From: Natronosalvus halobius
GTDB lineage: Archaea > Halobacteriota > Halobacteria > Halobacteriales > Natrialbaceae
Length of the DNA: 64,000 bases
Assembly (NCBI RefSeq): GCF_024138145.1
Contig: NZ_CP099997.1
Span: 1,984,001 to 2,048,000 of the forward strand
Direction of reading: 5' to 3'
Below, piece by piece: positions 7,807 through 16,597 of this stretch. The position numbers and the translations under genes are program-made. The notes under the pieces are model-generated. The model saw only the letters and a program-made list of their open reading frames with translations, was not told the DNA's origin and ran no database searches. Position 1 is the first letter of the stretch. The number at the start of each line of letters is the position of its first letter.

Positions 7807-9132
7807 TTATTCTGGGGACGGAGCGACGAACTGCCCGTCGTCGTCGAACTCGAGTGGCGCCGGTTCCGAAATTATTTGGAGATCATCGCGTTCCCGCGCA
7901 ACTTCGACGAGTGGACTCGAGGCGTAACACCGCTTCAGGCGCATCGTGTCCGTCACTCTGAGAACGCGAGCGTCTTCACCTGGAACGGGGCCGATGGTAC
8001 CGAGGGCGGCCACGAGTCCCGCGCGGTCGGTCTCGACCACCGGCGGGAGACGGACCCCGCGCACCGTGCTCGCGGTGATGGCGTTGATGAGGGATTTCGA
8101 CCAGTCGAGTTCAGCGAGCACGTCGCGATGGGCGACGTCCGCCTGGCCCATTCCCATCGCGTTCCCCTTCGTCTTCGGGGTGAGAGTACGAGCGAAGACG
8201 CGCTTGATCTCGGGCGAGTCCGGTTCAGGTTCGTTGATCGTGAAGTGGCGTCGACCCGTGACGTTGGGATCCATCCCCTGGCCGCTGACGTCCTTGCCGA
8301 GCCGATCGATGACGAGGACGTCCAGGTCGTCGAACGGCAGCGTCGGCATGCGCTCGCGGGCGACGTCGAGGAGGTCGGCCTCTCGAGTCAGAAATCCCTC
8401 CGGTGGGACGCCCTCAACGAGTGTGGTGTCGTCGTGCTGGTCCTCGACGACTGCAACGCCGCCGGCGACCGGCAGCGTCCGCAGCAACTGGTCGGCGATC
8501 TCGGGAATCATATTGCTGAGGCTCCACTCGACCGCCCAGTCGTGGGCGAGTTTCGCGCCGCGCTGTTTCCCCATCCCGATGACGAGCATCTTCGAGAGGC
8601 CGCTCTCGACGTCGCCGCTGAAGCCGGTGTGGGGCTTGATCCGGTTTATCGGCACGATGGCGTCCGCCTCGACCGCGTACGCGTCCGCGTACACCGGCAC
8701 TCCGCGATCCGGCGTCTCGCCGACCTGGACGACGTCCATGGTCGCCCGGATCGCACAGCCAATCGATGCCTCGGTGACGCCGAGAGTCTCGAGTTTGTCG
8801 CGCTGTCCGGAGGCGGTCGCCCCGCCGTGGCTCCCCATCGCGGGGACGACGAAGGGCTCGTACCCCCGGTCCTCGAGCGCGTCGACGACGCCGCGAACGA
8901 TCTCGGGGAGGTTGTCGATGCCGCGGCTGCCGACGCCGACGGCCACGTCGCCACCCGCGGGGACGTCCGCGAACTCGAGGGCCGCCACCGCCTCGGCTGC
9001 CTCGGCCGACACGTCTTCGGGCGGGACCGGGTCGGTCTCCCACCGCTGTTCGATGACGCCCATTCGCGGGAGCGCGACGTCTCCGCAGGCGTCCTGGACG
9101 GTCGACTCGCCAATCGCGAGTTCGTCGATCAT
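7807..9132 (-). CDS. LarA-like (lactate racemase/DUF2088-type) protein
   Basis: A 441-residue cytosolic protein. Residues ~60-130 contain VGVGSRGI, LPEIVRGVVDALEDRGY and MGSHGGATASGQ, the order seen in the N-terminal Rossmann-like domain of LarA/DUF2088 proteins. ADAIVPINRIKPHTGFSG followed by KMLVIGMGKQRGA also recalls DUF362 proteins. LarA-type enzymes use a nickel-pincer cofactor for 2-hydroxy-acid racemisation or epimerisation; substrate and cofactor here are unknown and no larBCE genes are nearby. I chose ATG 9132 over a TTG at 9159. The gene is divergent from the aldo/keto reductase. Confidence 0.65.
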   Translation of the reverse strand: MIDELAIGESTVQDACGDVALPRMGVIEQRWETDPVPPEDVSAEAAEAVAALEFADVPAGGDVAVGVGSRGIDNLPEIVRGVVDALEDRGYEPFVVPAMGSHGGATASGQRDKLETLGVTEASIGCAIRATMDVVQVGETPDRGVPVYADAYAVEADAIVPINRIKPHTGFSGDVESGLSKMLVIGMGKQRGAKLAHDWAVEWSLSNMIPEIADQLLRTLPVAGGVAVVEDQHDDTTLVEGVPPEGFLTREADLLDVARERMPTLPFDDLDVLVIDRLGKDVSGQGMDPNVTGRRHFTINEPEPDSPEIKRVFARTLTPKTKGNAMGMGQADVAHRDVLAELDWSKSLINAITASTVRGVRLPPVVETDRAGLVAALGTIGPVPGEDARVLRVTDTMRLKRCYASSPLVEVARERDDLQIISEPAPLEFDDDGQFVAPSPE

Positions 9133-9193
9133 GGGCGCGTAGACGGCGGTGACCGTCAAAAACGTGTGGGCGAGATGATCGCCGCTTCCTCAG

Positions 9194-9204
9194 GGCTTTT
9201 TTCT
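9194..9204 (+). promoter_or_regulatory. TATA-like element of the aldo/keto reductase gene
   Basis: The T-rich box GGCTTTTTTCT is centred about 28 nt upstream of ATG 9227, the spacing expected for a leaderless archaeal transcript. Confidence 0.45.
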
Positions 9205-9226
9205 CCTGGCCGCGAACGGTCGGTGC

Positions 9227-10246
9227 ATGACTGACTCGTTCGACGACGTCGACCTCGAGTTCGTTTCGCTCGGTCGAACCGGCATCCAGACCAGCGAACT
9301 CCAGTTCGGGACCTGGCGCTTCGGCCGGACCACGGAGGAGGGGAACCTCGAGATCACCGAGGAACGCGCCCACGAATTGCTCGACGCCTACGCCGAGGCC
9401 GGCGGTCGGTACATCGACACGGCCGACGTCTACGGCGGCGGCGACAGCGAGCGCTGGATCGGCGACTGGCTCGCCGACGGTGACCGCGACCGCGAGCGCT
9501 ACACCATTGCCTCGAAGATCTACTGGCAGATCCGCGACGGCGACCCGAACAGCAAGGGGACGAACCGGAAGACCGTCAGGAATCGCATCGACGCCCTCCT
9601 GAATCGTCTCGACACCGACTACGTCGACGTCCTCTACATCCACCGTTGGGACGACGCGACCTCAACCCGCGAACTGATGAAGACACTGAACGGGCTCGTC
9701 CAGGACGGGAAAGTCCACTACCTCGGCGCGTCGACCATGCGACCGAACGCCTGGAAAGTGGCTCGCGCGAACGCCATCGCCGATGCCCACGGCTGGGAGC
9801 CTTTCACCATCCTCCAGCCGCGATACAACCTCGTCGACCGAGAGATCGAGGGCGACTACCTCGAATTCGCCCGCCAACGCGACCTCGCGATCTGTCCGTG
9901 GAGCCCGCTCGGGCAGGGGTTCCTGACCGGGAAGTACTCCCGAGAGGAGGACGTCCCGGAGGACTCGAAGTCCGCTGAGTCGAGTCGGTTCAGGGAGAAT
10001 TACCTCACCGAGGAGAACTTCGACCTGCACGACGAACTCGACGCGGTCGCCGAAGAGGTCGACGCGTCGCCGGCCCAGGTCGCGCTGGCGTGGCTCTCCC
10101 ACCGAGAGGGGGTCAGTGCACCCATCGTCGGCGCCCGGACGGTCGAGCAACTTGAGGAGAATCTCGCGGCCGCGACGGTCAACCTCTCCGACGAGCAGAT
10201 GGATCGGTTGACGACCGCGAAGGCGGGCCCCTACGAGGGACTGTAA
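9227..10246 (+). CDS. Aldo/keto reductase
   Basis: A 339-residue NADPH-dependent aldo/keto reductase with a TIM-barrel fold. The N-terminal LGRTGIQTSELQFGTW is the usual barrel entry. IDTADVYGGGDSERWIG supplies the catalytic Asp and Tyr, IASKIYW the Lys, and DVLYIHRWD the His. The cofactor segment near the C-terminus is PIVGARTVEQLEENLAA. The substrate cannot be inferred. It is divergent from the LarA-like gene across a ~95-bp spacer; both may act on hydroxy-acid or carbonyl compounds, but this is speculative. Confidence 0.9.
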   Translation: MTDSFDDVDLEFVSLGRTGIQTSELQFGTWRFGRTTEEGNLEITEERAHELLDAYAEAGGRYIDTADVYGGGDSERWIGDWLADGDRDRERYTIASKIYWQIRDGDPNSKGTNRKTVRNRIDALLNRLDTDYVDVLYIHRWDDATSTRELMKTLNGLVQDGKVHYLGASTMRPNAWKVARANAIADAHGWEPFTILQPRYNLVDREIEGDYLEFARQRDLAICPWSPLGQGFLTGKYSREEDVPEDSKSAESSRFRENYLTEENFDLHDELDAVAEEVDASPAQVALAWLSHREGVSAPIVGARTVEQLEENLAAATVNLSDEQMDRLTTAKAGPYEGL

Positions 10247-10388
10247 GGAGCCCGGGGACGCTCGCCGACTCGAGTTCGAGTACCGATTCTTCGTTCCTCA
10301 CTGTGGATCGTTCGACTTTACCGGAGAGGTCGGCGACCGAGGGTCCGCGAAGGCAGCGAACGGTGCCAGGAAGAGCGACCCAAAGACG

Positions 10389-10450
10389 AACGTGAGCGTG
10401 GACGCAGACACGAACGCGGACACTGACACGAACGTGGATACGAACTCGAG
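10389..10450 (+). repeat. Short imperfect tandem repeat, ~18-20 bp period
   Basis: GACACGAACGCGGACAC-type units recur three to four times (ACGAACGTGAGCGTGGAC, ACACGAACGCGGACAC, ACACGAACGTGGATAC). The array lies in the 250-bp gap upstream of the DUF457-type gene, just before its likely promoter near 10463. Confidence 0.5.
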
Positions 10451-10495
10451 GCGGGCGACGGATTCATACTGTCGTGTCCCCTCATAAACGACAAA

Positions 10496-11146
10496 ATGAT
10501 GCTGCCGACCCACGCGTTCGCGGGAATGGTGATTGCCCTCCCGTACGCACTTGCGTTCCCCGAATTCGGCCCTGTGGCCCTGCTCGCCGGATTTCTCGGC
10601 GGGATCGTTCCGGACCTGGATCTGTACGCCGGTCACCGGAAGACGCTGCACTACCCGGTGTACTACTCGGGGGTCGCCACGCTCGTCGTCCCAATCGCCC
10701 TCTTACGGCCAACCCTCCCCGTGGTCGTCGCCACGTGGTTCCTGGTCGGCGCCGCCCTCCACAGCGTCGGCGACGTCTTCGGCGGCGGACTGGAGCTTCG
10801 CCCCTGGGAGGCGACATCGAACCGTGCGGTTTACGACCACCACAACCGCCGATGGATCGCTCCCCTGCGCTGGGTACGCTACGATGGGGCGCCGGAGGAC
10901 CTAGCACTGTCAGTCGTCCTCGCCGTGCCGCTCGTGGTCGCCCTTGAGGGCGCGCTCGAGTGGCTCGTGATCGCGTTCCTGGGTATCGCGGTCACGTACA
11001 CGGCCGTTCGACGGATGCTGCCCGCAGTCGCCAGTCGACTGCTCGGTGACCTCGTGGTCCCGAACGCCTCGAATCGCGTCCTGGCGTACGTCCCGGCCCG
11101 TTATCTGGAAGCCAGCGCCGAACGCGGTTCGACGCAGTCTCGATAG
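10496..11146 (+). CDS. YdjM/DUF457-type membrane-bound metal-dependent hydrolase
   Basis: A 216-residue integral membrane protein. The N-terminal MLPTHAFAGM and GGIVPDLDLYAGHRKTLHY, then LHSVGDVFGGG, are the conserved His/Asp clusters of the YdjM (LexA-regulated, DUF457) family of predicted metal hydrolases. About five hydrophobic segments alternate with these motifs. The start is ATGATG at 10496/10499. The physiological substrate is unknown. It is followed by an unrelated membrane protein on the same strand after 98 bp. Confidence 0.8.
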   Translation: MMLPTHAFAGMVIALPYALAFPEFGPVALLAGFLGGIVPDLDLYAGHRKTLHYPVYYSGVATLVVPIALLRPTLPVVVATWFLVGAALHSVGDVFGGGLELRPWEATSNRAVYDHHNRRWIAPLRWVRYDGAPEDLALSVVLAVPLVVALEGALEWLVIAFLGIAVTYTAVRRMLPAVASRLLGDLVVPNASNRVLAYVPARYLEASAERGSTQSR

Positions 11147-11170
11147 ACTCGAGTACGCGAGCGACGATTT

Positions 11171-11189
11171 TACTATAGAATATATAGTA
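11171..11189. promoter_or_regulatory. AT-rich palindrome TACTATAGAATATATAGTA
   Basis: A 19-bp dyad with 7-bp arms, TACTATA and TATAGTA, around a 5-bp centre, set in GC-rich sequence 56 bp upstream of the next start. The inner 17 bp match 15 of 17 bases of a palindrome at 31122-31138. It could be an operator, a symmetrical TATA element or part of a terminator. Confidence 0.55.
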
Positions 11190-11244
11190 ATAACGACCAA
11201 AGAATCATATCAACTCGGCATCAGTCATCAGCAAGGCGTTTGCG

Positions 11245-11928
11245 ATGACTGGATGGATGACAGTTGCACTCGTTTCGTTCCAGGTCGGGATTCTCGCCAT
11301 CTTACTGGAGGCGCTTCGTCGCCGAGACGCCGCCGCTGCCACGAACGCGCTCGTGTCGTTCGCCGTCACGCTGCTTCCGGCAGCCGTCGAGTACGTCGCG
11401 GAAGCCCGCTTCGGCGCATCCATCGCGTTCGGAACGGACCTACCCCTCTGGATTGCCATCGCGGGGTTCTTGCACGCCGTCGGGATGCTGGGTCCGTACG
11501 ATTCGGTCTGGTGGTGGGATCACCTCACTCACCTGGTGTCCGCCGCCCTCGTTGCGGCGCTGGTCTACGCCGGGTTCCTGGTTCTGACCCCTGCGCTCGG
11601 GTGGTGGCAAATCGGGCTCCTGACCATCTGTGTCACGTTCGTCGTCGGCGTGTTGTGGGAACTGCTCGAGATCATCGCACGTCGGGTCGGGATCCGGTAC
11701 GACGTCGAACCCGTCCTCGTCCACTACGGCTGGCGCGACACGGCGTTCGACCTCGTCTTCGACGTGCTCGGGGCGCTGCTGGTCGTGCTCTTCGACCTGC
11801 GGCTGTTCGTTCCGGTCGCCGACCAGTCGCTCGAGTCACGGGGCGTGACGGTAATAGGAGCCAGCGTGCTAGTGTTCGCCGTCGCGCTCGTCGTTCTCGG
11901 CCTCGATGCCCGAAGCGGAGAGTCGTGA
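11245..11928 (+). CDS. YjdF/DUF2238-like integral membrane protein
   Basis: A 227-residue protein with about six transmembrane segments. Conserved polar motifs lie inside or beside the membrane: WWWDHLTHLVSA (~88-100), VLWELLEIIAR (~135-145) and DTAFDLVFDVLGALL (~165-180). These follow the D-H/W-E/D-D pattern of DUF2238/YjdF-type membrane proteins of unknown function. The short gap to the upstream DUF457-type gene includes an AT-rich palindrome that may regulate it. It converges with the DUF5518 gene, leaving only 19 bp between stops. Confidence 0.7.
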   Translation: MTGWMTVALVSFQVGILAILLEALRRRDAAAATNALVSFAVTLLPAAVEYVAEARFGASIAFGTDLPLWIAIAGFLHAVGMLGPYDSVWWWDHLTHLVSAALVAALVYAGFLVLTPALGWWQIGLLTICVTFVVGVLWELLEIIARRVGIRYDVEPVLVHYGWRDTAFDLVFDVLGALLVVLFDLRLFVPVADQSLESRGVTVIGASVLVFAVALVVLGLDARSGES

Positions 11929-11947
11929 TTAGGCGCGCGTCATCGGA

Positions 11948-12343
11948 CTACAACTCGTCCTTGAGGTAGACGCCGAGGTAGCCACCGACTGCGCTCAGGC
12001 CGACGGTGTACAGCGCGCCGAACGTGAGCACGAAAAACCCCATCAGACCGAACGCGATAGGCGCGCCTCTGGCGCCGAACCCGAGGAAGAACAGGACGAA
12101 AAACAAACCCATAAACACGAACGGGATCAGCATGATGAGTCCCGCGATGGCCCCCACTTTCATCCCCTCGGTCGGCTCGCCGTCCTCGAGGTACCCCGCA
12201 ACCGCGCCACCGAGGAGCGTCGAGAGCGGGATGAACGTCAGAATAATTCCGGCTGCCGCACCGATCAGCGCGTTGATCAGGGTGCTCGAACCGCCGGTAT
12301 CGGGCGTGTCGGCCGGTCTTCTCGAGGACGTGTCGGCAGTCAT
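11948..12343 (-). CDS. DUF5518 family membrane protein
   Basis: A 131-residue haloarchaeal small membrane protein. A disordered Ser/Thr/Pro-rich N-terminus precedes four hydrophobic segments. The Gly-rich GAVAGYLEDGEPTEGMKVGA loop between helices 2 and 3 is typical of DUF5518. The function is unknown. Confidence 0.8.
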   Translation of the reverse strand: MTADTSSRRPADTPDTGGSSTLINALIGAAAGIILTFIPLSTLLGGAVAGYLEDGEPTEGMKVGAIAGLIMLIPFVFMGLFFVLFFLGFGARGAPIAFGLMGFFVLTFGALYTVGLSAVGGYLGVYLKDEL

Positions 12344-12450
12344 ACCAGAGACGTACCGAACCTGCGGTTAAAAGCGTTGGCGTGTGAGTGGCCGTAATCG
12401 GCCGGAGACGTACCAGCTACCTCACCCCTCCTCTCCCGTCAGAACGACGG

Positions 12451-13806
12451 TCATGGTGTCGAAAGTCGTCCGTCCACCCTCGAGAACACGTCGGTCTGGT
12501 CGTTGGACGTCCCACCTCGCTGCTCGGAGACGACGAACCGGACCTCGACGACGACCGACTCGCCCGTGTGCGCTGTGATCCCCTCCTGGATCCGCTCGGT
12601 CAGCGCCGGTAACTGGCCGGGGTCGTCTCCAGAGACGGTGACGACGACCTGGTCGACCGACCGGACGGGATAGTCGTCGTCGAGCGTCACCTCGACCGAC
12701 TCGGCCTCGAGACCGTCGAATCGCGGTTGTTCGAGTGCGGCGTCAACCTCGTCGGTCGCGCTCGAGCGCAGTTCCGTCGTGTGAAAGTCGACCAGAGTAA
12801 CGCTAACGAGAGGGGCGGCCAGCACGAGCAACGCGACCCCAAAAACCGCCGCGTACGTGTAGGTTGGTCGTCGAGTTGGCGACACCTCGAACAGTCCCTG
12901 CGGACGGTAGCCGGCGATCCACAGCGTGGTCAGCGCGGCAAGATTGATCGAGAGCACGTTGACGGTCACGAGCACGGCGGCACCGAGTGCCGCGCCGTAC
13001 ATTCCCCAGGCGACAGTGATCCCGACCGCGGCCGCTGGCGGGATGAGCGCGGCGGCAATCATCACGCCGACGATGGCCTCCGAAAAGCCCCGCGTGAGAC
13101 TCAGGATGCCGGCAACGCCGGCCCCCAGCGCGACGGCGAGCGAGAGCAGGTTCGGGGACACCCGCTCTTGCAGTTCGGCGACCACGACGATGTCGACGCC
13201 CGCGGGCTCGAGACCGGCGAACCGAGCGAGCGTCGCGAGGCCGACTGACGCGGCGACGACGATAGCGACGCCGACGACCTGGTAACGAAACCCCGTCGAC
13301 GTGAGTTCGCTATCGCCGGTGACGATGCCGACGTTCGCAGCCAGCGCGGGGCCGATTAGCGGCGCGATGACCATCGATCCGACGACGACTGCCGGCGAGT
13401 CCGCCAGGAGGCCGGCGGTCGCGACGACGGCACTGATGAGCAACATCACCACGTAGATCGAAAACGACGGCGTGAGTTCGTCGGCCCTGGTTCGGAGCAC
13501 CTGTCTCGATGTTCGCTCTCCTTTCGTGCCGCCGTGGCTGTACTGGTCCAGCAGGGCGTCGAAACTCCGTGAGATGACGGTCTCGGCGTTGATCACGACG
13601 ACGCGCGCCTCGTTGTCTACGCCAGCCCGAGTCAATCGGTCGAGAAGCGGTTCGACGGCTCGCGTCGGAAGCGGAAACCGGACGACGGCCGCGTACCCTC
13701 GCCCGCTCGTTTCGTCGCCGACGACGTAGTCGATTCCCTCGTCCTCCAGGATGTCGAGTACGGCCTGGCGACGGCCCTCCGGAATAGCGATTTCGAGGTA
13801 CCGCAT
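12451..13806 (-). CDS. DUF389 (TIGR00341) family membrane protein
   Basis: A 451-residue protein. Residues ~1-75 form a ferredoxin-like cytosolic domain beginning MRYLEIAIPEGRRQAVLDIL, followed by the multi-helix DUF389 domain with VVVGSMVIAPLIGPALAANV and IVGVMIAAALIPPAAAVGI. A C-terminal ~100-residue soluble domain follows. Family members are widespread in archaea and actinobacteria; their transport role is unproven. I chose ATG 13806 because MRYLEIAIP is the usual family N-terminus; an upstream start at 13842 would add 12 residues. Confidence 0.85.
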   Translation of the reverse strand: MRYLEIAIPEGRRQAVLDILEDEGIDYVVGDETSGRGYAAVVRFPLPTRAVEPLLDRLTRAGVDNEARVVVINAETVISRSFDALLDQYSHGGTKGERTSRQVLRTRADELTPSFSIYVVMLLISAVVATAGLLADSPAVVVGSMVIAPLIGPALAANVGIVTGDSELTSTGFRYQVVGVAIVVAASVGLATLARFAGLEPAGVDIVVVAELQERVSPNLLSLAVALGAGVAGILSLTRGFSEAIVGVMIAAALIPPAAAVGITVAWGMYGAALGAAVLVTVNVLSINLAALTTLWIAGYRPQGLFEVSPTRRPTYTYAAVFGVALLVLAAPLVSVTLVDFHTTELRSSATDEVDAALEQPRFDGLEAESVEVTLDDDYPVRSVDQVVVTVSGDDPGQLPALTERIQEGITAHTGESVVVEVRFVVSEQRGGTSNDQTDVFSRVDGRLSTP

Positions 13807-14236
13807 GGAGACTTCGACCACGGACAGTGACATATAGGCCACCCGGGGTCGAGACGAGAAGAACAGCCGCCGGGTAGGCAGCGAGTTAGACCGATTCGAG
13901 GGATGACGAAGCGAAAATCGCGACTTTCGGGGTGCACCTCGAGATGCTCAAGACCTGGCGAGACTGGATCGAGCACACCTGTGGGTTTTCGACGTTCGGC
14001 AAGGCCACGAGTGATCGACGGAGCGAGACGAAGACGTGGCGTCTCGGGATCCGTCATCGTATTGAGTCCTGCGGAGGTGATAACGGACGAGACGGGGTTC
14101 GTCAACGTGCCGAGCGACGCGAGGCCGTTGACGGGCGAGACAGGATTCGAACCACGCGAACGGCTCGCGTTGCTCGCCGTTCTCTACTTCGAACCCGCTG
14201 TGCCGTTTTCACTGCTCGCTGACGCTCGCAGGAAAA
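13807..14236. other. Gene-free region between the DUF389 gene and tRNA-Arg
   Basis: About 430 bp with no convincing coding frame. It holds the partial tRNA-Arg 3' ends described separately, which suggests a used integration hot spot. Confidence 0.5.
13950..14152 (-). repeat. Partial copies of the tRNA-Arg 3' end
   Basis: The segment at 14132-14152 (CGGGCGAGACAGGATTCGAAC) matches the tRNA-Arg 3' part at 14237-14257 with one mismatch. Weaker versions lie near 14088-14107 (GGACGAGACGGGGTTCG) and 13955-13974 (GGCGAGACTGGATCGAGC). No complete tRNA accompanies them. They sit on the 3' side of the tRNA, as expected for residues of successive integrase-mediated events. The two outer copies are uncertain. 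Confidence 0.55.
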
Positions 14237-14309
14237 CGGGCGAGACGGGATTCGAACCCGCGATCAGAAGGTTAGGAACCTCCTGCCCTCTCCGCTAGGC
14301 CACTCGCCC
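14237..14309 (-). tRNA. tRNA-Arg (CCT anticodon)
   Basis: A 73-nt cloverleaf on the minus strand. The acceptor stem is GGGCGAG/CTCGCCC with discriminator G, the anticodon stem GGAGG/CCTTC encloses loop TTCCTAA giving anticodon CCT, and the T-arm is GCGGGTTCGAATCCCGT. There is no intron and CCA is not encoded. It is the minor AGG-decoding tRNA. The end of tatA is only 11 bp upstream. Confidence 0.95.
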
Positions 14310-14320
14310 CGAGAAAAATG

Positions 14321-14629
14321 TTAGTTGACTTCCGTTTCGGTTTCCGTTTCCGTTTCGGTTTCCGTCTCCTCGTCCTCAGCCGTGACGGGCTCCGTGTCGA
14401 CGAACTCCTCTTCCTCGTCGTCATAGTTCCCCGTTTCACGCATTTCTTCGAGTTCTTTCTCGACCTTTTCCTGACCCTTCTTGAACTCCCCCATGGCCTC
14501 TCCGGTCGACCGTGCCAGTTTGGGGATCTTGTTCGCCCCAAAGAGCAAAATGGCGATGAAGAGGATGATCAGGAGTTCCGGACCCCCGGGGACGCCGGGG
14601 ATGACAAGCGGTGCGATTTCGGCTACCAT
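14321..14629 (-). CDS. tatA: Twin-arginine translocase subunit TatA
   Basis: A 102-residue TatA/E-type protein of the Tat pathway, which exports folded proteins and is the main secretion route in haloarchaea. A short N-terminus and transmembrane helix (PELLIILFIAILLFGANKIP, ~15-35) are followed by the amphipathic helix LARSTGEAMGEFKKGQEKVEK and an acidic tail ending in a Glu-Thr dipeptide run. ATG 14629 is preferred over 14656 because the TATA box overlaps the latter. Several Tat substrates are encoded in this window (CapA, the DUF4397 protein and the 954-residue surface protein). Confidence 0.93.
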   Translation of the reverse strand: MVAEIAPLVIPGVPGGPELLIILFIAILLFGANKIPKLARSTGEAMGEFKKGQEKVEKELEEMRETGNYDDEEEEFVDTEPVTAEDEETETETETETETEVN

Positions 14630-14653
14630 CTCTGTCCGCAGATTACCCGCTGG

Positions 14654-14664
14654 CAATTATAACC
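14654..14664 (-). promoter_or_regulatory. TATA box of tatA
   Basis: GGTTATAATTG read on the minus strand is centred ~30 nt upstream of ATG 14629. It therefore fixes the start and predicts a leaderless transcript. Confidence 0.65.
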
Positions 14665-14963
14665 TTTTTGGACCGGCAAGTGAAGCCACAGGAAGCCACA
14701 AAAGGGGACGAGAGGCGCCATACGCCCAATTCAGTGCGCACAGATGGAGCATCTCCACCGTTCACTCGCCCACAGTTGGTATGACCGGTTAATTCCGTCA
14801 CCTTGGCCTAATGCTGACCATCGGTCCGACAGAACGATTCTGACCGCAATCCGGGCTAAACCTGCGGGAGCGGCGTGACGTGCCGACGCTCGCAACGACC
14901 GCGAGTCACCTCGTATACGCCGCTGGCGGAGGGCTTTTTTGCTTGCCCGACGACGGCTAGGCT
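14665..14963. other. Intergenic region between tatA and the HD gene
   Basis: About 300 bp with no credible ORF or RNA. A short direct repeat GAAGCCACA(G/A) occurs twice near 14681-14700. The T-rich box GGGCTTTTTTGC at 14932-14942, ~27 nt before the HD protein start, is its likely promoter. Confidence 0.45.
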
Positions 14964-15785
14964 ATGAGTGACAGCGAACACGTCGAGAGTCCCTCCGATG
15001 GCCGCATCTACGACCCAGACGACGATCATCACTTTCCCGACGAGAAACTGAACGCGGTGCTCGAGTTCGTCGAGGCAGACGAAGAGATACAGACCTACCT
15101 CGAGGCCCAGAACGTCAACGCGGTCGACCGCAAACGGTACAACGACCACGGGGCGAAACACATCGAGATCGTTCGCAATCGTGCGCTCTGTCTCTACGAC
15201 CTGCTGAAAGCGGGCGACGTCGACTTCAACGGAGCCAGACAACAGGGCCTCGAGGAGGCCGACGAAGCGGTGATCATCGCGCTGGCGGCCACCCTCCACG
15301 ACGTCGGCCACATCGTCCACCGCGACCAGCACGCCTATTACTCGATTCCGCTGGCCGCTGACATTCTCGACCGGATACTGCCGGAGTTCTACGACATCGC
15401 CGATCGCGTCCGCGTAAAGGGCGAGACCCTGCACGCAATTCTCTGTCATCACACGGCCGAAAAGCCCCTGACGACCGAGGCGGGCGTCATCCGGGTTTCG
15501 GACGCGCTCGATATGGAGCGGGGTCGCTCGCGGATCCCGTACGAACAGGGTGGCCGCGGGATCAACACCCTCTCGAGCCAGGCGATCAGCCGCGTCTCGC
15601 TTCACGAGGGCGAATCCAGCCCCGTAATGGTCGAGATCGCGATGACCAACGCCGCCGGCGTCTACCAGGTCGACAATCTGCTAAAGGCCAAGCTCAAGGG
15701 ATCGGGGCTCGAAGACGACATCCGGATCGTCGCCGTGAACACGAACGAGAACCGCGAACAGCTCGTCGAACGTATCGAACTGTGA
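14964..15785 (+). CDS. HD domain phosphohydrolase
   Basis: A 273-residue HD-superfamily protein. Metal ligands are visible as His in DHGAKHIEIV (~70), the His-Asp pair in ATLHDVGHIVHRDQH (~112-125), His residues in LHAILCHHTAE (~153-160) and Asp in RVSDALDMERGRSR (~178). Such enzymes hydrolyse phosphate esters of nucleotides or second messengers; the substrate here is unknown. The C-terminal ~75 residues form a separate domain containing VDNLLKAKLKGSGLEDDIRI. It appears monocistronic. Confidence 0.88.
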   Translation: MSDSEHVESPSDGRIYDPDDDHHFPDEKLNAVLEFVEADEEIQTYLEAQNVNAVDRKRYNDHGAKHIEIVRNRALCLYDLLKAGDVDFNGARQQGLEEADEAVIIALAATLHDVGHIVHRDQHAYYSIPLAADILDRILPEFYDIADRVRVKGETLHAILCHHTAEKPLTTEAGVIRVSDALDMERGRSRIPYEQGGRGINTLSSQAISRVSLHEGESSPVMVEIAMTNAAGVYQVDNLLKAKLKGSGLEDDIRIVAVNTNENREQLVERIEL

Positions 15786-15942
15786 GACGACTCCGTCGCG
15801 AAACGGGGATAGCCCAGTAACGTACTGGTCGTTCAGGGTGCCGTTTCACGAGGGATTGCTCGAGACGTTGGTGGCCTCCACGGCCGATATCGACGGTCGT
15901 CGATGGCACTGCGACGTGTAATCGTTCCGAGAACAGGAGCCT

Positions 15943-16167
15943 TCAGCAGACGCGATACCGACCGTCCAGGCGTTCGACGTGACCGCGTTCCCTGAGTGTT
16001 CCGAGGATCGAGAGTGCCGCGCCTTTCTCGACGTCGAGTTCCGTACAGAGGTCGTCGACGGACGTTCCCTCCCAGACGGCGAGCGAGAGGTAGATGAGTT
16101 TCGCCTGCGCCGATTCGATATCCGGTGGGACCGCCACCAGGGTCTGCTGTCGAACGTCGGTTTGCAT
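15943..16167 (-). CDS. Small winged-helix (TrmB/MarR-like) regulator
   Basis: A 74-residue stand-alone winged helix. Helices carry DIESAQAKLIYLSLAV and TSVDDLCTELDVEKGAALSI (recognition region), and the wing is RGHVERLDGRYRV. There is no ligand domain. The TATA-like GTTTTAATATCG at 16189-16200 lies ~27 nt upstream of ATG 16167, supporting that start. It is divergent from the XapX gene and may regulate it or itself. Confidence 0.75.
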   Translation of the reverse strand: MQTDVRQQTLVAVPPDIESAQAKLIYLSLAVWEGTSVDDLCTELDVEKGAALSILGTLRERGHVERLDGRYRVC

Positions 16168-16275
16168 ACTACAGGGTCGGGTGTTCGACGATATTAAAAC
16201 CTTGTATCGACGATTGACGTAACTTGTCGGAGCAGACTCAGAGCCCTTTTTGGTTTCGCCGACCCGGTGTCCGGT

Positions 16276-16470
16276 ATGACAGTCAAACTCATCGCACTGG
16301 GGCTGCTGACGGGATTCCTGACCGGAGCGTTCTTCGCGCTAGTCGACGTGCCGATTCCGGCCCCGCCCGAACTCCCCGGGCTCCTGGGTATCGTGGGAAT
16401 CTACCTCGGCTACAAGTTCGTGGAGACGGCAGGACTCGGCACAACCGTGCTCGAAACGCTCGGATTGTAG
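16276..16470 (+). CDS. XapX domain small membrane protein
   Basis: A 64-residue protein with two transmembrane helices. VKLIALGLLTGFLTGAFFAL, the Pro-rich PIPAPPELPG, and then LLGIVGIYLGYKFVE define the XapX (DUF1427) family of unknown function. ATG 16276 is chosen over GTG 16267; the box CCTTTTTGG at 16240-16248 lies ~30 nt upstream. Confidence 0.82.
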   Translation: MTVKLIALGLLTGFLTGAFFALVDVPIPAPPELPGLLGIVGIYLGYKFVETAGLGTTVLETLGL

Positions 16471-16597
16471 GTGCTGCAGAACTCGAGTCCGTGCTCGCAC
16501 CGTCGCGTGAGCGGTGGATTCGGATGCTTTCGGACGCCTCGACACCGACTGCGACCGGAGCGGACGCAGTTCTGGCGAGTAATCGATGTCCGGCCCG

